A stretch of DNA of 64,000 nucleotides from assembly GCF_003253005.1 (NCBI RefSeq), contig NZ_QEPZ01000006.1, positions 43,578-107,577 of the forward strand, given 5' to 3'. The notes below the pieces were generated by a model, which was not told the origin of the DNA, did not search any database, and worked only from the letters and a program-made list of their open reading frames with translations. The translations under genes were made by a program, and so were the position numbers. The DNA is from Haemophilus parainfluenzae. Lineage in GTDB: Bacteria > Pseudomonadota > Gammaproteobacteria > Enterobacterales > Pasteurellaceae. This document shows, in pieces, positions 57,366 through 64,000 of the stretch (position 1 is the first letter of the stretch; each line of letters opens with the position of its first letter).

Positions 57366-58718
57366 TTAGAGCTGGTGATAAACCTTTAAGGCATAGGCAT
57401 CTGACATGCCCGCGATATAGTCACAAATAATACGTTTTTTACCCTGCTCCGGTGCATTTCTCCAACGATTAGCGGTATTCGTTGGCAATAAACGTTCTGG
57501 GTCTGACTCAAAAATCTGGAACATTTCCGTAAGAATGCGTTGCCCTTTATATTCAATACGTTGCGTTTCGACATGACGAATCACGTATTTCCACACAAAC
57601 TTTTTAAATACATTTAATGCCGCAATTACATCTTGCGGTAGTTCCGCGTTATAACGTAACAATGGCTCATCAAAATTGCCGGTAACTTTCCAACGCACAT
57701 GGGTAATAAAGAAATTCACTAATGCACCAATGGCATTTTTACGCTCGAAATGATGGTTGGAGAACAATCGTTGGCTAACTTGCTCTATATTTTTTGCCAA
57801 CCAATCTGAAGGAATTGTTTTAAGTTCATCCAATGCTTCTTGCCATTGATGTTGATTTACCACACCAGTCACAATCGCATCTTCTAAATCATGCACGCCA
57901 TATGCAATATCATCCGCCAACTCCATAATGCTGCAATCTAAAGATTTAAATTGTGTTTTTAAAAACTCGGCAGGATTTGACCGCACTTTTTGAAATGTTC
58001 CAAACAAAGTGCGGTCATTTTCAGAAAGGTTTTGCAACAGCCAAGTAAACATTGTGACGTCATCACGGAACAACCCTTTTCCAGGCTTCCAGTCGCTAAT
58101 TTTGACATAACGCGGATCAGCATTTTCAGCATATGGCAACTGGGCATATTGCGGGGAAGATAAGTCTAAAATATTCGGATATTTCACCACACCTAAAATA
58201 GCACGACGCGTTAAATTCATCCCTGCTGTTTCAGTATAAGGCTCGAGTTTAGTAATAATACGAAATGTCTGAGCATTGCCTTCAAAACCACCATGATTCC
58301 GCATCATATAATTGAGTGCCACTTCTCCACCATGACCAAACGGTGGATGACCAATATCATGCGCAAAGCACAAACTTTCAATTAAATCATTGCTTGGTAA
58401 TAAAGGTTTGAGCTGTTTCTGTAATTCACTTTTTTCGATATGAAGCATGTCTGAAATAGCAACATAACTTTCCGCAAATTTTAATTGGGAAACCAGGCTG
58501 CTACCGATTTGTGCTACTTCAAGGGAATGAGTTAAACGAGTTCGATAAAAATCATTTTCGCCCACTGCGTGAATTTGTGTTTTTGCTTGTAAACAACGGA
58601 AAGCGGCGGAATGTAAAATCCGCCCGCGATCACGACGAAATGGCGGTCGGTGATCTTTTTCGCGAGGCGGATCAGGAAGGAAACGTTCAGTCCAAAAATC
58701 AGCTAATTGGGTTCTCAT
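57366..58718 (-). CDS. dGTPase-like HD-domain phosphohydrolase
   Basis: A 450-residue enzyme of the deoxyguanosinetriphosphate triphosphohydrolase-like family. HD residues appear in [14 protein letters not shown] and [16 protein letters not shown]. The start at 58718 (MRTQLADFW) overlaps the LrgB-like gene stop by four bases; the frame extends further but the family start fits here. Such enzymes hydrolyse dNTPs to nucleoside and triphosphate. Two inverted uptake signals occur at about 57978 and 58010. Confidence 0.9.
   Translation of the reverse strand: MRTQLADFWTERFLPDPPREKDHRPPFRRDRGRILHSAAFRCLQAKTQIHAVGENDFYRTRLTHSLEVAQIGSSLVSQLKFAESYVAISDMLHIEKSELQKQLKPLLPSNDLIESLCFAHDIGHPPFGHGGEVALNYMMRNHGGFEGNAQTFRIITKLEPYTETAGMNLTRRAILGVVKYPNILDLSSPQYAQLPYAENADPRYVKISDWKPGKGLFRDDVTMFTWLLQNLSENDRTLFGTFQKVRSNPAEFLKTQFKSLDCSIMELADDIAYGVHDLEDAIVTGVVNQHQWQEALDELKTIPSDWLAKNIEQVSQRLFSNHHFERKNAIGALVNFFITHVRWKVTGNFDEPLLRYNAELPQDVIAALNVFKKFVWKYVIRHVETQRIEYKGQRILTEMFQIFESDPERLLPTNTANRWRNAPEQGKKRIICDYIAGMSDAYALKVYHQL
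58054..58066. promoter_or_regulatory. Candidate matS site inside the dGTPase gene
   Basis: GTGACGTCATCAC, 12 of 13 to the E. coli consensus. Confidence 0.4.
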
Positions 58719-59407
58719 AAAAATAGATGGATAACATGGAATACTAAGGGTGCTAAAATTGAGCTCATAATACCGCAAAGTACCAAAGAAATCGAACTAT
58801 AACTACCAGCTTTCGGATCGGCTTCCATACAGCTTACCGTGCCTAATGCGTGAGAAACGGCACCAACAGATAAACCTACAGCTTCTTGTTGTTTAATACC
58901 AATCTTTTTCAAGATGAGATAACCAAAAACTGAACCTTGCAACCCCGCTACGACTACGCCTACCGCAGTCACTGCAGGAATGCCGCCTAAATGTGAAGAC
59001 ACTTCCATCGCAATTGGCGTGGTAATTGATTTTGGCAATACGGTCGCCACCATTTCAGAACTCGCCCCTAAAATAATCGCAAAAATAGCACCGGTAAACA
59101 TGGAAAACAGAGAAGCTAATGTCACCACAGAAAGAATAATTTTCCACTGTTTCGCAATTTGACGAAGTTGTTCATACAACGGTAACGCCAGAGCAACAAT
59201 ACTCACCCCTAATAAATTATTAATCGGCGCATTGCCCGCCATATAATTATCATAAGGAATATCGCCCACCACTAAAATCAGCACAAGGATTGATACTGTG
59301 AGCACAAAAGTATTAAAAATCATGGATTTCCAGCGTTTACTAATTTGCAACGCAAGCCAAAATCCGAAAATCGTTAAAATGGTATAAAGATAAATTACAT
59401 ACTGCAT
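58715..59407 (-). CDS. LrgB/CidB-family membrane protein
   Basis: A 230-residue protein with about seven helices and LrgB-family motifs ([52 protein letters not shown]). It pairs with the CidA/LrgA-like gene ten bases upstream. These pairs control lysis, or in some plants and bacteria carry metabolites. Its stop overlaps the dGTPase gene start. Confidence 0.92.
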   Translation of the reverse strand: MQYVIYLYTILTIFGFWLALQISKRWKSMIFNTFVLTVSILVLILVVGDIPYDNYMAGNAPINNLLGVSIVALALPLYEQLRQIAKQWKIILSVVTLASLFSMFTGAIFAIILGASSEMVATVLPKSITTPIAMEVSSHLGGIPAVTAVGVVVAGLQGSVFGYLILKKIGIKQQEAVGLSVGAVSHALGTVSCMEADPKAGSYSSISLVLCGIMSSILAPLVFHVIHLFL

Positions 59408-59416
59408 AATAAAACC

Positions 59417-59833
59417 TTAGTCAGCTTGAAGATTGCGTTTTTCTAATACTTTTTTACGTTTATGAGCAAAGGATTGTTTGTAAAATAAATAATTCCCAAG
59501 AAATGCGATAATAAAGAGTGTCAGGAATGTACTGAGAATATTTGGAATGAGTAAAATTTTCCATTGAGCAACAAGTAAATCATAATATTTGATAATGCCC
59601 ACGCTCACTGGTACAAAAAGTACCGCCATGTAGCGAATCAACAAGCTAGAACCAAAATAAATCCATTCCAAGCGAATAATACGAGTGGTTAATCCGATAA
59701 AAAGTATCAATAATCCCCAGATGCTTCCAGGAATTCCAACGGGTACATACTGCGAAATCAAATTGCCGAGTAGCAACATAATGTATAAAATCACGAGCGA
59801 GCGAACAAGTTGAACGCCTTTTTGGAGTAACAT
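59417..59833 (-). CDS. CidA/LrgA-family holin-like protein
   Basis: A 138-residue protein with four hydrophobic segments ([35 protein letters not shown]). Family motif around VPGS/IPGSIWG is visible. The C-terminal 20 residues are strongly basic ([16 protein letters not shown]). With the LrgB-like partner it forms an operon, likely continuing into the dGTPase gene. Confidence 0.9.
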   Translation of the reverse strand: MLLQKGVQLVRSLVILYIMLLLGNLISQYVPVGIPGSIWGLLILFIGLTTRIIRLEWIYFGSSLLIRYMAVLFVPVSVGIIKYYDLLVAQWKILLIPNILSTFLTLFIIAFLGNYLFYKQSFAHKRKKVLEKRNLQAD

Positions 59834-59945
59834 ATTTCCTCTATCAACTTTTTTAATAACAATTAAAATTTATTTTACGCTTTTTTTGCTAAAATTACTC
59901 ACTCTTTTTAGTTGATTTTTTCGATATAGATCAAAGAAATTTAAA

Positions 59946-60461
59946 ATGATTAAGAAATTCTTTTTATTTTTAACCTTAATGTTGACCGCACTTTGGTGTC
60001 AATTTTCAGTCGCTACTGAACGCAAAATGGCGTGTTGGGTCGTTGGTGTTAGTGATGGCGATACCTTAACTTGCCTCTTACCCACTAAAAAACAATTCAA
60101 AGTACGATTACAAGAAATTGATGCTCCAGAAAAAGGCCAACCGTTTGGAAAGAAAGCCAAACAATATCTTTCACAACTTGTTTTCAAACAAAATGTGACG
60201 TTGTCAGTTTCCGGTTATGATCGCTACCAACGTATTTTGGCAACGGTTTATCTACAAGAACAAAACATCAACTTAGAAATGGTGAAAAACGGCATGGCGT
60301 GGGTTTATCCGCAATATGCTAAAAATCCAATCTACTTCCAGGTACAAGATTTTGCTCAACAACAAAAAATCGGATTATGGCGAGATCTCAACCCTATTGC
60401 CCCTTATGAATGGCGTAAACAGCAAAAAGCAGTCAAACACGGAGATAACCATGGCTTTTGA
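59946..60461 (+). CDS. Secreted thermonuclease (SNase family)
   Basis: A 171-residue nuclease with a signal peptide (MIKKFFLFLTLMLTALWCQF, cleavage near SVA). Catalytic elements: the Asp/Asp/Thr motif SDGDTLTC, KVRLQEIDAPEKGQPFGKKA with Arg and Glu, and YDRYQRILATVYL. It would degrade DNA and RNA outside the cytoplasm, which could matter in a naturally competent organism. Its end overlaps csdA by 11 bases. Confidence 0.92.
   Translation: MIKKFFLFLTLMLTALWCQFSVATERKMACWVVGVSDGDTLTCLLPTKKQFKVRLQEIDAPEKGQPFGKKAKQYLSQLVFKQNVTLSVSGYDRYQRILATVYLQEQNINLEMVKNGMAWVYPQYAKNPIYFQVQDFAQQQKIGLWRDLNPIAPYEWRKQQKAVKHGDNHGF
60195..60207. promoter_or_regulatory. Candidate matS site inside the nuclease gene
   Basis: GTGACGTTGTCAG, 12 of 13 to the E. 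coli consensus. Confidence 0.4.
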
Positions 60462-61653
60462 TTACCAATCATTTAAACATGAATTCCCTTATTTTAAATC
60501 ACCAAATACCGTGGTCTATTTGGATAATGCAGCGACGACATTAAAACCTCAAGAACTAATTGATGCAACGACTACTTTTTATCAATCGGCAGGCTCTGTG
60601 CATCGTAGTCAGTACGAAGCGGCACAAACAGCACAATATGAAAATGCTCGTCACTTAGTTAAAACCTTAATTAATGCGGAAGATGAAAAAGCCGTAATTT
60701 GGACGTCTGGGACAACTCATAGCATTAATTTAGTCGCTAACGGTTTACTCCCCTCTTTTCATGCAGATGACGAGATTTTAATTAGCCAAGCAGACCATCA
60801 TGCAAATTATGTCACTTGGCACGAAACAGCGAAAAAATGCGGAGCGAAAATTAAAGTACTGCCCATTTCGGATAATTGGTTAATTGATGAAAATGTCTTG
60901 ATTGCAGCATTGAATGAAAAAACTAAGTTAGTAGCACTCAATTTTGTCTCCAACGTAACGGGAACGGAACAACATATCCAGCATTTAATTCGACTAATCC
61001 GTCAACATAGCAATGCGCTCGTTTTAGTAGATGCAGCCCAAGCTATTAGCCATATACAAATTGATTTACAGGCATTAGATGCAGATTTTATCGCCTTTTC
61101 TGCACACAAAATTTATGGACCAAACGGCATTGGTGTATTAAGCGGAAAATTAAGCTCGCTTTCCCTGCTACAACCACTTTTTTACGGTGGAAAAATGATT
61201 GAGCGCGTATCCCATGAATGTATTACCTTTGCCGATTTACCTTATCGATTAGAAGCCGGTACACCAAATATTGCGGGCGTGATTGGCTTTGGTGTAGTGC
61301 TAGATTGGCTCAAAAAATGGGATTTTCAGGCTGCCGAGGCGCATGCCGTTGAGCTTGCCGAGCAAAGTAAAGTGCGGTTAAAAAACTATCCAAATTGTCG
61401 TTTATTTAATTCACCGCAACCAAGTTCTGTAGTATGTTTTGTTTTTGATGGGATTGCGGCATCCGATCTTGCTACGCTCCTGAGCGAACAAAAAATTGCG
61501 TTGCGTGTTGGCGAACATTGCGCCCAACCTTACTTAGCCCGTCTTGGTGAGCGTACTACATTAAGGCTTTCTTTTGCGCCTTACAATAGCCCACAAGATG
61601 TGGATGCTTTTTTTGCGGCATTAGATAAATCCTTAGAGTTATTAGCATGCTAG
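60451..61653 (+). CDS. csdA: Cysteine desulfurase CsdA
   Basis: A 400-residue PLP enzyme of the SufS/CsdA class. The PLP lysine is in FSAHKIYGPNGIGVL, and the catalytic Cys in VGEHCAQPYLARLG. The start ATG at 60451 overlaps the nuclease gene; the frame opens earlier in that gene but without a family-like beginning. It gives sulfur to CsdE, encoded next by an overlapping gene. Confidence 0.93.
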   Translation: MAFDYQSFKHEFPYFKSPNTVVYLDNAATTLKPQELIDATTTFYQSAGSVHRSQYEAAQTAQYENARHLVKTLINAEDEKAVIWTSGTTHSINLVANGLLPSFHADDEILISQADHHANYVTWHETAKKCGAKIKVLPISDNWLIDENVLIAALNEKTKLVALNFVSNVTGTEQHIQHLIRLIRQHSNALVLVDAAQAISHIQIDLQALDADFIAFSAHKIYGPNGIGVLSGKLSSLSLLQPLFYGGKMIERVSHECITFADLPYRLEAGTPNIAGVIGFGVVLDWLKKWDFQAAEAHAVELAEQSKVRLKNYPNCRLFNSPQPSSVVCFVFDGIAASDLATLLSEQKIALRVGEHCAQPYLARLGERTTLRLSFAPYNSPQDVDAFFAALDKSLELLAC

Positions 61654-62021
61654 AAAACATTAAACAGGCAAAAAATTGGGAAGATCGTTACCGTTTCATT
61701 ATTCAAGCCGGTAAGCATCTTCCTCAACCCTCTCCAGATGAATTAGCTCAAATGCAATCGATTCAAGGCTGCGAAGCAGGGCTTTGGTTTAAGACCATTC
61801 CACAAAATGACGGCACGTTTCAATTTCAAGCTTACAGCGAAGCGCGCATTATGAATGGTTTGTTATGGTTGTTGTTGCAAAACATCAACGGTCAAATCCA
61901 AGACCAATTACAACAATTTAATATTCGTCAATTTTTTGATGAACTTGGTATTGCCTCTCGCTTAAGTGAAACTCGCTTGAACGGTTTAAAGCAAATTCAA
62001 GAAATCTTACACAATCTGTAA
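61647..62021 (+). CDS. csdE: Sulfur acceptor CsdE (SufE family)
   Basis: A 124-residue SufE-like protein. The reactive Cys is in QSIQGCEAGLWF, and the region RYRFIIQAGKHLPQPSPDE matches the family. It overlaps csdA by seven bases, and the next gene begins two bases after its stop. Confidence 0.93.
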   Translation: MLENIKQAKNWEDRYRFIIQAGKHLPQPSPDELAQMQSIQGCEAGLWFKTIPQNDGTFQFQAYSEARIMNGLLWLLLQNINGQIQDQLQQFNIRQFFDELGIASRLSETRLNGLKQIQEILHNL

Positions 62022-62023
62022 TT

Positions 62024-62809
62024 ATGTATCTGATCGAACCCTTTTTTAAATTAGGCGCCTTAGAAAATGATATCGGCCAACAAAGCCGTTTGCTCAATGC
62101 AGTCATCGACCAATGGCGTTATAACGGACAAATTATCGGCCGTGAAATCCCTCTTTATTTAACGGAAGAAGAGGGAGAACAAGGTTTTGCGATGCGCGTC
62201 ATTTGCCCTGAGCAAGATAGCCTTTTACCCGAGAATAATAACCAAACTGTGAATCTGGCGATGGAAAATGCTGAAAAGTACGGTCTACATTTTCAAGGTT
62301 TTCAAATTATTTCCGATGATTTAAATGCAGACAGCACCACAGAATGTAGCCAACCAGCATGGCAGATTCTCTATACTACACATTTGCAATCTTGCTCCCC
62401 CTTGCATAGCGGAGAAGATTTTTCTCCAATTCCACTTTATAAACAGCTAAAAAATCAAGCGCACTTAAGCCAAGATTTGATTAAATGGCAGGAAAATTGG
62501 CAGGCTTGCGATCAACTGCAAATGAATGGTTCGGCTTTAGAAAAAGAATCGTTAAGCGAAATCTCCGAGGTTAATAGCACGCTCAGCAAACATGGACGCT
62601 ACCTTGCTGCTGAAATTGAAAAAGAAAGCGGCATACCGACCTATTATTATTTATACCGTGTCGGAGGCCATTCTTTAAAATCGGAACAGCAACGCTGTTG
62701 CCCGCAATGTGGTGGAGATTGGGCATTAAACGCGCCACTATTTGATATGATTTACTTTAAATGCGACCAATGTCGATTAGTCTCGAATATGTCGTGGAAT
62801 TTTTTATAA
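62024..62809 (+). CDS. DUF2310 family zinc-ribbon protein
   Basis: A 261-residue protein whose C-terminal part has a zinc ribbon (CPQCGGDW ... FKCDQCRLVSN). The N-terminal domain (MYLIEPFFKLGALENDIGQQ) is of unknown function; related proteins are listed as possible nucleic acid-binding. The conserved neighbourhood with csdAE suggests a sulfur link, but this is context only. Confidence 0.85.
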   Translation: MYLIEPFFKLGALENDIGQQSRLLNAVIDQWRYNGQIIGREIPLYLTEEEGEQGFAMRVICPEQDSLLPENNNQTVNLAMENAEKYGLHFQGFQIISDDLNADSTTECSQPAWQILYTTHLQSCSPLHSGEDFSPIPLYKQLKNQAHLSQDLIKWQENWQACDQLQMNGSALEKESLSEISEVNSTLSKHGRYLAAEIEKESGIPTYYYLYRVGGHSLKSEQQRCCPQCGGDWALNAPLFDMIYFKCDQCRLVSNMSWNFL

Positions 62810-62833
62810 CGCTTTCATCATTTAGGAAAACAA

Positions 62834-63673
62834 ATGAACTATCAAGATAAAAGTCTTCAATCTTTAAAACTCGGTCAAGCAACAGCATATGCTACGAATT
62901 ATGACCGCACTTTGTTACAACCCGTGCCTCGTAAACTCAATCGTGATGGCTTAGGCATTACCGAACAACAGCCTTTTACCCAAGGCGCTGATATTTGGAC
63001 AGCCTATGAAATTTCTTGGTTAAATCCAAAAGGTTTGCCGCAAGTCGCCATTGCTGATGTGGAAATTGATTATCGCAGTGAAAATTTAATTGAATCAAAA
63101 AGCTTTAAACTCTATTTAAACAGCTTTAACCAAAGTAATTTTGCTGATTTTGCTAGCGTAGAACGCACTATGCATGAAGATCTCAGTGCTTGTGCCCAAG
63201 GTGAGGTCAAGGTACGTTTACATCCATTATCTCACTATCAAGAACAAAGTATTGATACTTTAACGGGCGATTGTATTGACGAACAGGATATCGAAATCCA
63301 CAGATACGAATTTAATGCAAACATTTTACAAAATTGTACGTCCGATAATGTGGCGGAAGAAACCTTAGTAAGCCATTTATTGAAATCTAACTGTCTTATC
63401 ACCAGTCAGCCCGATTGGGGAACCGTGCAAATTCATTATGTGGGTAAACAAATCGATCGCGAAAAACTTCTCCGCTACATTGTGTCTTTCCGTCAACATA
63501 ATGAGTTTCACGAGCAATGTGTCGAGCGTATTTTCTGTGACTTAATGCATTACGCCAAACCAGAAAAACTCACCGTCTATGCGCGTTATACGCGCCGTGG
63601 TGGATTGGATATTAATCCATTCCGTTCTAACTTTGAGGAAATTCCACAAAATTTACGCTTAGCAAGACAATAA
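62834..63673 (+). CDS. queF: NADPH-dependent 7-cyano-7-deazaguanine reductase QueF
   Basis: A 279-residue long-type QueF that reduces preQ0 to preQ1 in queuosine synthesis. The catalytic Cys is in [17 protein letters not shown] with the nearby Asp, and the [14 protein letters not shown] segment is the substrate motif. The start ATG at 62834 has an AGGAAA site. It is the last gene before the insertion sequence. Confidence 0.95.
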   Translation: MNYQDKSLQSLKLGQATAYATNYDRTLLQPVPRKLNRDGLGITEQQPFTQGADIWTAYEISWLNPKGLPQVAIADVEIDYRSENLIESKSFKLYLNSFNQSNFADFASVERTMHEDLSACAQGEVKVRLHPLSHYQEQSIDTLTGDCIDEQDIEIHRYEFNANILQNCTSDNVAEETLVSHLLKSNCLITSQPDWGTVQIHYVGKQIDREKLLRYIVSFRQHNEFHEQCVERIFCDLMHYAKPEKLTVYARYTRRGGLDINPFRSNFEEIPQNLRLARQ

Positions 63674-63704
63674 ATCACAAAACAAAAGTGTGGTGAAAAT
63701 GATA

Positions 63705-64000
63705 TGCCCCCCAAAAGTTGGACTCAACAACCAACAATTGAGGTGCAGATTTTTTTATGGGTAAACACTACACAATCAAATTTAAATTACAGGTTATCCA
63801 ACCTATTCTGAATCGAAAAATGAGTATCAGAGAAATAGCTCGTTTTTACAATATTCCCTCCAATGCCTTAGTTGGGACATGGTTGAAACGGTTTGAAAAA
63901 AGTGGCATAAAAGGACTTATTCCCCGTAAACCATCAGGACGACCGCCGATGAAACCCCAATATGCAAAAATGCCACCGCCACCCAAAACTGAAGAAGACC
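63705..64000 (+). mobile_element. IS3-type insertion sequence, left end
   Basis: The end starts TGCCCCCCAAAAGTTGGACT, a typical terminal inverted repeat of IS150-like IS3 elements. The right end is outside the window, so length and target duplication are unknown. Confidence 0.75.
63757..64000 (+). CDS. IS3-type transposase OrfA, partial
   Basis: Eighty-one codons are visible and the frame remains open. The product has a helix-turn-helix start (KFKLQVIQPILNRKMSIREI, ARFYNIPSNALVGTWLKRFE) and then SGIKGLIPRKPSGRPP, as in IS150-group OrfA. A GAGGTG ribosome-binding site lies 13 bases upstream. It probably leads to a frameshifted OrfAB further right. Confidence 0.85.
   Translation, partial: MGKHYTIKFKLQVIQPILNRKMSIREIARFYNIPSNALVGTWLKRFEKSGIKGLIPRKPSGRPPMKPQYAKMPPPPKTEED

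Overview
The window is a chromosomal segment of a Pasteurellaceae bacterium, almost certainly a Haemophilus (H. parainfluenzae or a close relative). It is AT-rich, carries many copies of the 9-base Haemophilus DNA uptake signal (AAGTGCGGT and its complement), and its gene set is typical of the genus (mukB, paired ferritins, rsxABCDGE-nth, recB-recD, csdAE, queF). It lies in the replication terminus: a canonical dif site is at 11295-11322 and the gene for the Ter-organising protein MatP is 28 kb away.

Layout. 1-2750: the end of mukB, an EamA-type transporter and sbcB. 2751-11741: a filamentous (inovirus) prophage of about 8.2 kb inserted exactly at dif. It has no integrase. Instead it carries two inverted dif-like sites that can fold into a hairpin, the arrangement known from the Vibrio phage CTX, so it probably integrates as single-stranded DNA with host XerC/XerD. 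Its genes are a replication initiator, ssDNA-binding protein, tiny membrane proteins, major coat protein, pIII-like adhesin, pVI-like protein, Zot/pI and its own secretin, plus a ribbon-helix-helix regulator and three unrecognised genes. 11742-14803: two ferritins behind a Fur-like promoter, tRNA-Leu(CAA), ttcA-tusE and a SemiSWEET. 14991-22214: metE with met boxes, cdd, a decayed peptide ABC transporter, dps, yjjPB and grxB. 22218-33821: recD-recB, then a complete type IC restriction-modification system (hsdM-hsdS-hsdR) of EcoR124I type.

33901-45287: housekeeping genes: a DsrE-like protein, a purine permease, usg-1-like, ybaK, fabA with FadR/FabR-like sites, a Lon-like protease, matP, cspD, yoaH, truC-yqcC, acylphosphatase, a DUF2057 protein and yccS. 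45389-51760: rsxABCDGE-nth, with an unannotated 24-codon gene fitted exactly between rsxA and rsxB. 51787-63673: an NSS transporter, a PEBP-family protein, an AraC regulator, uup, dgt-like, cidB/cidA-like, a secreted nuclease, csdA-csdE, a DUF2310 zinc-ribbon protein and queF. 63705-64000: the left end of an IS3-type insertion sequence that runs out of the window.

The most unusual feature is the dif-integrated prophage, with its folded attachment site, the 91-bp direct repeats at its two ends and the uncharacterised hairpins and small genes inside it. All alignments were made by eye; no database search was possible.
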